Source: Hormiphora californensis
Taxonomy: Eukaryota; Ctenophora; Tentaculata; Cydippida; Pleurobrachiidae
Length of the DNA: 64,000 nucleotides
Direction: 5' to 3'
Assembly: GCA_020137815.1 (NCBI GenBank)
Contig: CM035352.1
Span: 3,417,131 to 3,481,130 of the forward strand
Shown here: positions 20,589-31,150 of the stretch, piece after piece
How positions within the stretch are numbered: position 1 is the stretch's first letter
How the letters are laid out: each line of letters starts with the position of its first letter
The notes under the pieces: generated by a model
The model's database searches: none
What the model saw: only the letters and a program-made list of their open reading frames with translations
What the model was told of the DNA's origin: nothing
Made by a program: the position numbers and the translations under genes

Positions 20589-23500
20589 ACACACATACAC
20601 ACACAATACACAATTTATATTACACATGGGTCTTGTAGTTCAAGATAGATGTGATTGTGATACTAATGATGGTATGGAATATTAACTGATCACAACGAAA
20701 TAATACAGCTGATCCACATTTTCAGGTGTTACTAAGTTGTCACGTTAAAGTTGTATCCACTCCTTACTCCACGGGACGTGCCATGCTGGATTATGCATTT
20801 AAAAACGATGCTTATGGAATTCTCGCTAATGATTCTGATTTTATCATGGCAAATGCTCCTCGATACTTTTCATTGCATCATCTAAGGTATGCTTGATACA
20901 CATTTTAAACTTTTATAATGTGCTATATGTATTAAGATATTTCTGTATTTTAGTTAACTTTATTCAAACTCTAAATCATATTTCTATTTCTCTTATTATC
21001 CACCACTAGGATTTCTGGTAATACTATTTCAACAATGATGATTGACAGAGACAAGATTGCCGAGTCTCTAGAGTTACCTCTCACCCTCTTCCCGCTACTT
21101 TCCTGCCTCCTTGGTAATGATATTGTGTGTTTCGAACTCCTGGAACCGTTCCACAGCAAACTCCTCGCACTGGTGGAAGGTATATAGAAACACATTGATA
21201 CACGTGTACGTATTTGTTTTTCAAAGTGATACCATTTGTTTTGAAATGTGATCTGTTGTTGTTACTACAGTCGGACCCCGATTTAGTGGCATCCTCGGGG
21301 GAAAGAAATCCTGCCACTAAATCGGGGTGCCACTAAATCGGGGTGAGCCATATTTGGCCCATAAAAACCTATTAGAATAGGTATCAATACATGAATATTG
21401 CATATAACAGTTAGAGGTGTCTTAGTATAGCATTTTGGGCATAGAACTATGCCCAAAATGCTATACTAAGACACCTCTAACTGTTATATGCAATATTCAT
21501 GTATTGATGACATGATAATTTCTGATTAGAAATAGAAAACTATAAAACAACTTTTTCAAAAAAATTGTGAAAAATTTTATAAGTTATACCAGCCCGTCCG
21601 ATTTGTGTTTCGAATCGGTGCAGCTTCCTGGATGTCCTGTCTAATTAGCGGGTTCGAAACGAACCGATACGTGATACCTTGCCGAATCGGGGCACCCTAA
21701 GCGGGTAAGGAAGTATCAAAATTTCAAAATAACTTTTTCTCTCAAAATTTATGGGGAGCACCGATCAAAACATTGACAATCATACTGTAAAATTTTGCAA
21801 AAAAAAGTTTTAAAATTTTTGAAGGTATACCAGCCACCTCCGAATCGTGTTTCTAATCGGTGCATCTTATCGCATGTCCTGCTGCTAATTAGACGGTTTG
21901 GAACGAATCGAAACGTGATCCCCATCGAATCGAAATTTTGACGCTCGGTGAACTTATATTATGATTCAATGACCCCATGGGGATCACGTATCGGTTCGTT
22001 CCGAACCGTCGCGTCTAATTAGCAGCAGGACATGCGATAAGATTCACTGATTCGAAACACGATTTGGACGTGGCTGGTATTCCTTTGAAAAATTTTCAAA
22101 AAAATTTCACAAAAAAAATCCAAAAAAATGTTTGGGGGAAAAAAATCCTGCCACTAAATCGGGGTGCCACTAAATCGGGGGCCACTAAATCGGGGTCCGA
22201 CTGTAGTTTGTTCATTTATTGAAATTTCAGAAGAGGATGGTGGAGAGGGAAAAAAGAAAGAGGTATCTGATGGACTGCAGTTGGTAGGGGCAGTCATCAG
22301 TTTTGTGAAGGAGCTCCCAGAAGAAATCAGAAATGATATTCCTGGACATATTGCAGAGATAATCGAGAAGGTTTGTTTAGTAATTCATTTAGTTAACTTA
22401 ATTTTTTAATGTTGTCATAGCAAGCTAGATGTCATTTATGTCCATGTAATTTCAACGTTATCATTTTTTCTTCGCCCAGGGTGAATGGTTAACGTAAAAC
22501 GCCGCCCTTTTTACACAGGTGTTACCTGAAGTTGATGATAAGGACAATTTGAAAAGTTTGTTCCTCCGTGGTTTGGAGCAGTACAACGAGGCTACCCCCG
22601 CTGACACTGACAACGCTCCATCAACGGTAAATAAATGATATTATATCCCCCTTATCGGCCTAAATTTACAAAAGTTAAAAAAATTGGTTGAAAGATAAAA
22701 AATATAAACATCACAATTCACATTTTCACTTGTAAATTCAAAACACCTGTCACTCAGTTATCTGTTTCTTTGGGAAGCTGTAATTTCTTAGAATGTAAAA
22801 CTTCCAGATAATAAATTATCACTGAGTACTGAGTACAAAATAAAGGGAAACTACTGAGTAGTCAGTTCATTTGACCTCGAACAGAAAGGCCCTTATCCGG
22901 GAGTAAATATCATCAATGACTGATGGGCTCTCATCCAATAGATCATGTTTTGTGTCTGGGTAAATGTGGGCCGTTACTCTCCCATCCTCTGTAGTATTCT
23001 CCTCTGCAAATTGTAGGGATGCAACGGACTCACAAACCTCATCCTCCTTGCCGTGTAGAATTAGTATTGAACACTTGATTGACCCTGAAAACAAACAAAG
23101 TTACAATCTCTCTCACCTGGCCGCCCTCTCTGGCTCCCACTCCCTTCCTCCCTCCTCTCTTCCCTCTTTCCCAGCTCCCCTCTATCTCTCCCTCACTATC
23201 CCTAGCCTCTCCCATCTCTCCTGACCACCAGCCTTACCTCGTTTTTCATGCACAACAAAGGTTTCGTTCCTAGTCGTCACGGCAACCGCCGCCCAAACTC
23301 CCTTGTCCAGAATGTAAGGATCGTCCCGGTACTCTGTGGCTGCTCTTGTCACATCTTCCGGTAGCAGCTGGTCAAATGGGCTGTAGAACCAGCTGCCCAG
23401 TTGTAACCACTGAGATGTATGAGAGATGTATGAGAGATGTATTATATTGTATGATATGGTGTATTTGGTGATAGTCGGTTTTTTTGAAGTTGTAGTACCC

Positions 23501-25574
23501 CAAACTCAGTGGTGGCCCCAGCCTGGGGTGGTGGGGGGGTGGCCACCCCCCCAAAACTTTTCAAACAGGGGTTGTTGGGGGTGGTAAAATAGCTTTAAAA
23601 TGTGTTCTAAATTGCTTTAAATTGATCAAAATCTAAAATTTTGCGGGGGCTTCGCCCCTAACCCACACCAAGGGCTGAAATCATTAGAATATTGTTCTAA
23701 ATAGCTTAAAATTGATCAAAAACTAAAATTTTCCGGGGGCTTCGCCCCTTACCCACACCAGGGGCTGAACTTAAAATTGTTTTCTAAAAGGGCTGAAAAT
23801 TGCCCCCACCAAGGGCTGAAAATCGATAAAATATTGTTCTAAATCGCTTTAATTCATCAAAATTTCCGGGGGCCTCGCCCCTTGTGACTGAAACTCGTTG
23901 AAAAAGTTTTCTAAAAGAGCTGAAAAGTGTTAAAAAAGTTGCTTAAAATTCATCAAAAACTAAAATTTTCCGGGGGCTTCGCCCCCTAGCCCCCACCAAG
24001 GGCTCTGCCCCTGGACCCCGTTGGGGGGGCTGCGCCCCCCAAAACCCCCTGCCGCAGCTCCCTCGGTCGCTAAGTTTGGAGTTGAAGTGTGGCCTTCGGC
24101 CACACCACCCCCCCAAAAAATCCGTGCTGAGGCCACCCCTGCCCAAACTCGTACGTGTGTGATATTTTTATCGTCTGTTATGTTGACATGTGTCGTGTGT
24201 GCAGTGTGCACCACACATTAACTTGTGATAGGCACGCAGGGGGGTGACAACTTCAATAAATCCGACTTTATGATAAAAGAATAAGATGTTCTAAATATAA
24301 CCCCTTTAAAATGTCTCTTTATTCGTCCCGGGTGGTCGTCTTCAACTGAAAGCACTATCCCGATAAAGATCATGACGCACAAATAACTCACGTCAACCAC
24401 CATGTAAGCGAGCATCCTCTTGAGGGGTGTATCATATTTAGTTCCAATTTGTAAACACGGTGAGAGCGCTATAACTCCGGCAACTTTGTCACACTCCTGG
24501 GCACACCTTATCTTGAGGAGGGAAATGTGAGTTACAGAAATGAAAGAATTAAACGGGGAGGACTAAAAACGGGATTAAACTGCAATCAAAACGAGAATAA
24601 ACAGGAGTTTAATACCACCCCCTCCCCCAAGAATTGAAAACCTACCGATAGTAGTCCACCAAGTGATTTCCCGATCAGTACAACTGTTTCATATCTCCCT
24701 GTTGCCTCCTCTACTTTCCTCTTTAGAGGGTTCAATAGGTCCGTGGTAAAGTTATCGTAATAGTAACTCGGCACCGGGGCTCCCTCCTCTCCTGTCCAAT
24801 GGTTATGTAGAACATGCCGGACAACGCTCCATCCTTCTTGTGATTCCAGAAACTAGGGATGTTGTTACATTTTGAAACTGTAAATTACTCTTGAATTGGG
24901 TGTTGAACTCTCTTTACTAACTTCTACTGTGTCTCACAGTGTGGGCCTCACTCCGCTCTGTGAGGGTTCAGTGAGGGTTCAGTACAGGAACCGACCGAAT
25001 CAGGAAATACTGGTCCCTGATTGGCTGATAACCAGTCACGTGACCTAAATATCTAGTTCTGATTGGTTGTTTACTTGTTTCGGTCGGTTCCTGGTTCAGT
25101 AGATCAACTAACCTCATGTAGATGGTTGAACTGGGGCCGAAATGCGTGCTCCCCGTACCCGTGTACAATAATCACTAAACCACCCATAATATTTAGTGAG
25201 GGATAGTACCTAACACCCTTCTCTCGACTCTCCCTAGATTGTGACAGTAACAGTGACTGAGAGAGGGAAACCTGCTGCCGAGATTACGGCCCCAACTACT
25301 GAACCAGATACAAAGGAGAAAGAGGAGGAGAAGAAGGCTGTGGATGAAATCATTGAGCTAGTAGCGGAAGCAGCAATGTAAGTATAAGGGGGTTAACAGG
25401 AAAATGTAGGCTTTAGATGGAGAGACATTTAGGCTTCAGACTTCAGAGGAGGAAATAAGGACCCTGGTGAGGGTATTCCTTGTGTTATAAATGTGTTATA
25501 GACTAAACACCACGGGCCATGCGACGGGGCCCAGTAAAGTCACGGCAAGATGTCGGTAAATGGGGTTTAAACGT

Positions 25575-25667
<93 letters not shown>

Positions 25668-28600
25668 GATACTAATGACCCATGTTTTAGTGTGGATACA
25701 CCACACGAAGCAGAGGAAAAGGACAAAGACGAAGAAAGGGACGCGGAAAAAGATGGCAAAGAGGAACAAGAGCAGGACAAACAAGAAGAGGGGCAAGAAG
25801 AAGATAAACAAGAAGAAGAAGAAGAAGAGGGAAAACAAGAAGAAGAAGAAGAAGAAGAGGGAAAACAAGAAGATGAGGAAGAGTGCCAGGATGAAAGCGA
25901 GCATGAAGGAGAGGCACAGATAGGTAATGAGATAACTTGTGTGTATTTTAACATGTATAGGTTGTATAGCAAGATCAATAAGAGAGGAGATCATTGTAAA
26001 GGTTTAAAACAACACGAGAAGTGTATCAGAGTGGAGAGATCAGAGAATGAAAAGAGGAAGTTGTTCCTTTAGTTGTTTATTTAACAACCCCATGGACCAT
26101 GATACACACATGACACAGTGTCGCCGTTGGTAACGCGGGTAAAATGGTAATGTGTTTACCATGGAAACATGGTTACCATGGAAACATGGTTACTATTGTT
26201 ATGTTATACGAGCGGTGTGCTCAATCAAACCGCTGGTTAAATTTGATACAATATATTCTTCCTATCCCATCAACACTTTCCCAACCCCTAAACTCAAGTT
26301 TAACCCTACAGTTACGATATCTGCGGTGACGGGTAAAGTGCTGCGAAGCGCCCACACGGCACACTCCAGTGGTACACTCAATACCCAACTATACCCACTT
26401 CTCAGTACGGGTCAATTCTCCCTTGGTCCCATATTCGAGGATCCAAAAGATAAGGATATTGTCACATCTGCTCAACTATTTAGGTACTATAAATCTAGTG
26501 GTATTGAAGTGTGCTGGTCTCTAACCCTTGCCTGAAGAGTATTTTATTAGGAAAATAGGACACGACTATTGCATGGCTTCTATTTTGTTTGTAAACAAGT
26601 ATTATTCCTGCGTTCTTGCTCACATTCAGGGCACAAATCTCTGACTTCATGTTAATGTTCCCAGATCCGCTCGTCAGCGCATTTACGGCCTGCTGTTTGG
26701 TATCGGCCGGGCTAGTGCCAAGACCTACAACAAGAAGCCCCTGGGTATTAAGATAGACTCGGAGAGACAAGTTACAATCCAGGAGTTTGTAGTGGATGGA
26801 ACGAAACGGAGTTTACTGGAGCACGAGGATGTTCCTGCAATTCCTGTTCACTCTCTTAACGCCAAAACAACACCCAGGAAACCAACACCACACATTGAAA
26901 AACTGTGGATTGGTAAGTGTCTCCTTGACTCACGACCCTGATTGCTAACTCTGCTTTATTTGAGACGTATTTGGTGTTGGGTTATTTGAGACGTGCAACA
27001 CGGCAAGATTTCACCTGGCTTTTTTAATATAATTTACATAATTTACACCCTGGAAACGAATATTAACCCTATAAAAGCAAATAATTTCATTAATTAAATC
27101 AGGTTAATTATATGTGACGTCACCACCCTCTGCAGGTATGAGTGCGAAGATACAAGATCTGAGAAGATCCACCTTGTGTGCCATCATGAACTGCAAACTA
27201 CCCTCCTTCTGTACCCCCAATATCATTGCCAATGAATACCTTATTGTGTGTATTGTCCTGCGTTACATGCTGTCCTCCGGAAATAAGGTAATGGATATAT
27301 TTGGATCAGGAACCGACCGAACTAGGAAATACTGGTCCCTGATTGGCTGATAACCAATCACGTGACCTAAATAACGAGTTCTGATTGGTTGTTTACTCGT
27401 TTCGGTCGGTTGGGTAACTTCGTTATCAATAATCAGGGTCCGACTGCTCAGCAGTAGCCATTGCATAGATCTGGGTTCTATCATTCTAACGTATCGAGTA
27501 ACAGATCCTTGTGCAGGTGCTGCGAGAGTACGAGCTAGATGCATTCCTTGCCACGGCTCTCTCACCCCAACTCCACTGCGGGCCCTCCTTCCTCTACAAG
27601 ATCACCCCTGGTGTTCGACTCACCTCCCGGGGCTGCACCATTGCACACATGTTTGTGCGGGGAGTAGAGACGGTGTTGCTAGGCTAATGACGCGTGCAAC
27701 TACCCCATGGGCTGAGATTCTGTTTCATAGGAAACTTCTTTGACTGGGAAATTGTTCCAGCAGAAGTTGGGACAGTGTCGGGCTAATATGTCCGTGTTTG
27801 AAGTTTGTGATGGTATGTTATTTGTCAGATACTCCTAATTTTCCCAACTTTTTCTTCTTCATTTTAAAATTTGCTCTTCTCGAACTACATTTCCAAAATA
27901 TCAGTGTCATTATCCCCTCCTATCAGGTGAGCCGTATGCAGTTGAGTATCTCCGATACCTTAAGTCCGTTATCATGGAAGGACCTGGTACCCCGGGCAGT
28001 GTTTGCTCCTGCTCTGGTTCCCAATCCTGGATCGAGGATGCCCCGAATAATCAGACCGCCCCCACCACCCTTCCATATGAAACCACCACCCCCTCCATCC
28101 GATCAGAGTAGAGGTATGAGCTGTGTTATTTATTATATGTAGAAGTATGTGTAGTAGAGGTATGTGAGGTGTCCTACATTTCAGTTGTAGGTCATATTAC
28201 AGTACATTCAGACTATAACGTCGCAAACTCAGCTCCAGAATAATATCACGGATATGTTTCAGCTGTAGGTCCATCGCCACATGTGTATAATATCTAAACT
28301 GGTACCACATTATATTATCATATTACAGTACATTATCGCGGACATATTTCAGGTCGAGGAGGGGGAGGAGGTAACGGGGGGTACAACAACAGGCCACCCT
28401 ACCAACCAACACCCCGGCCACAATACCGACCACAGGGTGGTGGCGGTGGAGGGAACACGGGCTCAGGGTACCATCACCACCACCAAAACGGGTACCACCA
28501 GAACCACCACCACCGGCAACCCAACTACCAATATGCCCCTAATAATGGAGGTGGAAATAGGAGATACCCCACTCATCATTATGAGCAGTAAGTATTGACA

Positions 28601-29203
28601 TTCTATCTCTTGAAGAAAGTGACACTATCTCCACTCTAACTAAAGTCGTTCTACTTCCTTTTCCCTCGTTATCATACATCCGGCATCCCTCCCTCCCCCT
28701 GTTAAATTCTAAACACCCCCTCCCCCGCCTCCAGAATGGAAAACTACACTGACCATAGTTACCATAGCAACGGTGGAGGATATAACAACTACCATCACCA
28801 GAGGGGTGGTGGTGGTGGTGATACTTACATGCAAAATGGTAAGGAAAACTTTATCAAAAACACATGATTATCATTCAGAGTTTCGTGGAAATAGTTATAC
28901 GACTATCACCTTTTTGAAGCTACAGCTCACCCTACAAATATATGGCTGTATGTTTTCTAACCACACATATTTTAATTCCTAGATTCCTATCCGCCCTACA
29001 AGCAAGCCCTGGACGTGTCCCCTTCCGCCGGGTATAACAACCGCGGTAACTACGGTGGCAGTGGTTTTGATAACAAAATGATGAACAACAATAACAATAG
29101 CTACAACAAGCAACAACAGGGTGGTGAGAATAACCCGTATGGAAAGAGGAGTATTCCAGATAGAAGGGACACCAAGCAGTGGATCAACTTCCTTGGGAAT
29201 TAG
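20093..29203 (+). CDS. FAM120-like (constitutive coactivator of PPAR-gamma-like) protein, ~16 exons
   Basis: Exons: 20093-20238, 20306-20494, 20726-20886, 21010-21179, 22231-22370, 22519-22626, 25238-25377, 25691-25923, 26312-26483, 26665-26912, 27136-27287, 27517-27812, 27927-28113, 28353-28587, 28735-28838, 28983-29203. The N-terminus matches the PIN/XPG-like domain of FAM120A/B/C: GWSCLRSVYG, CELVVFFAGG, and ANDSDFIMANAPRYFS with its acidic pair. Glu replaces the first Asp (IEGW). An acidic linker follows (exon 8). Then come FAM120 hallmarks: RQRIYGLLF, CIVLRYM, YELDAFLATALSP, ANDAC, KLFQQKL. An RGG/Tyr/Asn/His-rich tail fits RNA binding. The first exon (MG.. start) is not found. Exons 12 and 13 (27517-28113) need frameshifts to keep homology. 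A separate gene lies in the 22627-25237 intron. Confidence 0.85.
20553..20603. repeat. (AC)n microsatellite in FAM120-like intron 2
   Basis: CA dinucleotide run just after exon 2. Confidence 0.95.
21268..22203. mobile_element. 936-bp pogo/Tc1-like non-autonomous element
   Basis: Ends CAGTCGGACCCCGATTTAG and its inverse, flanked by TA on both sides, as for Tc1/mariner-pogo insertions. It lies in the FAM120-like intron 4. The interior has no gene. It contains a 62-bp perfect inverted repeat with a 2-nt loop (21383-21444/21447-21508). It also has a ~110-bp block repeated three times, at 21590-21700, 21823-21935 and inverted at 21976-22090. Additional 'CCACTAAATCGGGG' units repeat at each end. 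Confidence 0.85.
22867..25187 (-). CDS. Alpha/beta-hydrolase, monoglyceride-lipase-like, nested gene
   Basis: Five exons join without frame loss into 258 residues: 25187-25113, 24852-24646, 24496-24392, 23409-23238, 23084-22867. Exon 1 starts MGGLVIIVHGYGEHAFRPQ, the HG oxyanion motif of serine-aminopeptidase/MGL-type hydrolases. The nucleophile elbow is GKSLGG (exon 2). The Asp lies in LHGKEDEVC and the His in DTKHDLLDES (exon 5), giving a complete Ser-Asp-His triad. The length is a little short of MGL (~300); the cap region is small. No signal peptide, so probably cytosolic or peripheral. The likely substrate is a lipid or small ester, not determinable. The whole gene sits in one intron of the FAM120-like gene on the opposite strand. 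Two of its own introns contain MITEs. Confidence 0.85.
23507..24141. mobile_element. 635-bp hAT-like non-autonomous element
   Basis: Left end CAGTGGTGGCCCCAGC and right end (inverse) CAGGGGTGGCCTCAGC, flanked by a perfect 8-bp duplication CCCAAACT (23499-23506 and 24142-24149). CAG ends plus an 8-bp duplication are hAT hallmarks. The interior is four degenerate ~100-bp units, each with a GGGGGCTTCGCCCC hairpin (about 23645, 23738, 23868, 23972). It is inserted in intron 4 of the hydrolase gene. Confidence 0.88.
24985..25093 (+). mobile_element. 109-bp MITE, copy 2, with 8-bp target duplication
   Basis: TIRs CAGGAACCGACCGAA and TTCGGTCGGTTCCTG are flanked on both sides by GTTCAGTA (24977-24984 and 25094-25101), an 8-bp duplication as in hAT elements. 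It is inserted in intron 1 of the hydrolase gene, ending 19 bp from the exon 1 donor. Confidence 0.88.
25577..25665. repeat. (CT)n microsatellite in FAM120-like intron
   Basis: CT tract directly before the acidic exon of the FAM120-like gene. Confidence 0.95.
27307..27411 (+). mobile_element. 109-bp MITE, copy 3 (right end truncated)
   Basis: Same orientation as copy 2 and closely similar. The right TIR ends TTCGGTCGGTT and lacks the final CCTG. It lies in the intron after FAM120-like exon 11. Confidence 0.8.
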
Positions 29204-29300
29204 GTGAGAGCGGACCGTAGTTGAATTAGGTGAGAGTAGTTGAATTAGGTGAGAGCGGACCGTAGTTGAATTAGGTGAGAGCGGACCGTAGTTGAATTAG
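29204..29300. repeat. Short tandem repeat after the FAM120-like stop
   Basis: The unit GAATTAGGTGAGAGCGGACC is repeated about four times with one shortened copy. It begins at the stop codon itself (AATTAGGTGAG), so the repeat includes the end of the coding region. Confidence 0.85.
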
Positions 29301-29309
29301 GTGAGAGTG

Positions 29310-29695
29310 GGTTGTGGAACAGGGGCTGGAGGTTGTTGTAGTTGTGGAACAGGGGCCGGAGGTTGTTTTAGTTGTGGAACAGGGGCCGGAGGTTGTTGTA
29401 GTTGTGGAACAGGGGCCGGAGGTTGTTGTAGTTGTGGAACAGGGGCCGGAGGTTGTTGTAGTTGTGGAACAGGGGCCGGAGGTTGTTGTAGTTGTGGAAC
29501 AGGGGCCGGAGGTTGTTGTAGTTGTGGAACAGGGGCCGGAGGTTGTTGTAGTTGTGGAACAGGGGCCGGAGGTTGTTGTAGTTGTGGAACAGGGGCCGGA
29601 GGTTGTTGTAATTGTGGAACAGGGGCCGGAGGTTGTTGTAGTTGTGGAACAGGGGCCGGAGGTTGTTGTAGTTGTGGAACAGGGGCCGGAGGGAG
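29310..29695. repeat. 30-bp minisatellite, ~13 copies
   Basis: The unit GTTGTGGAACAGGGGCCGGA plus GGTTGTTGTA is repeated almost perfectly and followed by degenerate GTTGTGGAGCGGGGAGG units. Because the unit is a multiple of three it stays open in several frames (Cys-Gly-rich and Val-Glu-rich). It is probably in the 3' UTR of the FAM120-like transcript. Confidence 0.95.
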
Positions 29696-29759
29696 TTGTG
29701 GAGCGGGGAGGGGAGGAGTTGTGGAGCGGGGAGGGGTGTGTTTGATTTGAGGACGGGGG

Positions 29760-31150
29760 TTGTTGAATTAGGGTTGTTGAGTATTACACAACATGTTTCA
29801 CTTTTCTAACCAAGACCCTCTTTCAGATGTGAGGTGGACGTGTGCTTTGAAGGTTGTTTTAATTTATACAAGTAGTATTTATCGTTTAGCCACTAATAGA
29901 CCTGTCTCATTTGTATTTAAAAAGGAGAGAAGAACTCTGAATTATTTTTTGAAACGAAGATTATTTTTCACCTATATAGTATTACACATGTGTTTAATTA
30001 TGAATATACAAAAAATGCATCTCCGTCTTTTGATCATATATTGTGGCCTCTCAAGTCGTGTATTGTTGTGAGTGGTATATTTTGAGCGAGAGATCTTTGA
30101 CATGTGTGTGAATGTTATATGCTGGATAATTTGATATGATGCGTTTGGAAATGTGTTTGTATACTCCAATTTTGCACGCGATGCCATTCAAAAACATTCA
30201 AAAACGACTCGAGTCTTCTCCCGCCACACCCTTTGTAAGAGACATGCGCGGCAGAAAAATCAGCAATCCGCAGCACTCGCTCTGCGCGTCACGCCTGGAT
30301 CATGATTTGGGTTCAAAAAAGATAGGCTAAAATTTTAGGTTTCTTTTATTTTTAAAAAACATCAAATTTAGCCTAATTCCTAAAGGCTTGAGCATTTTCC
30401 TCTCAATGGTAGCAGTGTGTGGCATGTTTCAAACAGTGTGTGATAGCCGGAAGGATATGTAGAAAAACCGGTGCCGCGGTTTGATATGAATCCGGCCGGA
30501 TGTTCCCATGGGCTGGAACACTAAAAATGATGTGTTTGATGATAAATTCAGCTGTTTTCTCTGGCTAGCCTTCAAATGATGTAAAAATGGCTTTGCAACC
30601 GTTAATTAAGGCCTATACATCTAATTAACGCAGTAGGGGTATCCGCCGAAATATACCAAATGGAAACACCGCGCCGATTTTGCACGCGCACAAGTAGAGC
30701 CGCGCGCGATACGTAAAGTGGCGCGCAAGGCAGGTAGTTACTTGCGCGTACTGTCCTTGTTAAAAGTTTGATCTTTATCCGATTCTTACAGGTCGCGTTG
30801 GATGAAGCTGTATAAAACAGTCTCCACAGCAATTTTTTGTCATTTGTTTCAAATGATCATATCTCCGGTTCCAGATGAGATAAAGACACGATTCCGGTTG
30901 CGTTGTACAGCACTCGAAGTCACATTCATTTTGTGCTCTCTCTTGAGAAGGAAATGGGAAGATATGGACCGACCACGTCTTATAAGCGCCGGCAAGGGCC
31001 AAGGGATTAAGATACAAGTACCACTACTGTGTGTATTACAGACAATCATGAAATGTGAATCAGTTTGTGTTGAGAGTTGACACTACACATGAGCAGCTAG
31101 TATCTTTTATCTACTAGTACTAGTAATATACTAGCAGTTAGACTACAACG
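29760..31150. other. Intergenic, no gene recognised
   Basis: AT-rich DNA with CpG-rich GCGCGC patches at 30650-30760. The frames present have no splice or family support. Confidence 0.45.

Noticed and set aside
29301-29750. 149-residue Cys/Gly repeat protein
   Set aside because: Pure product of the 30-bp minisatellite; the overlapping frames are equally open.
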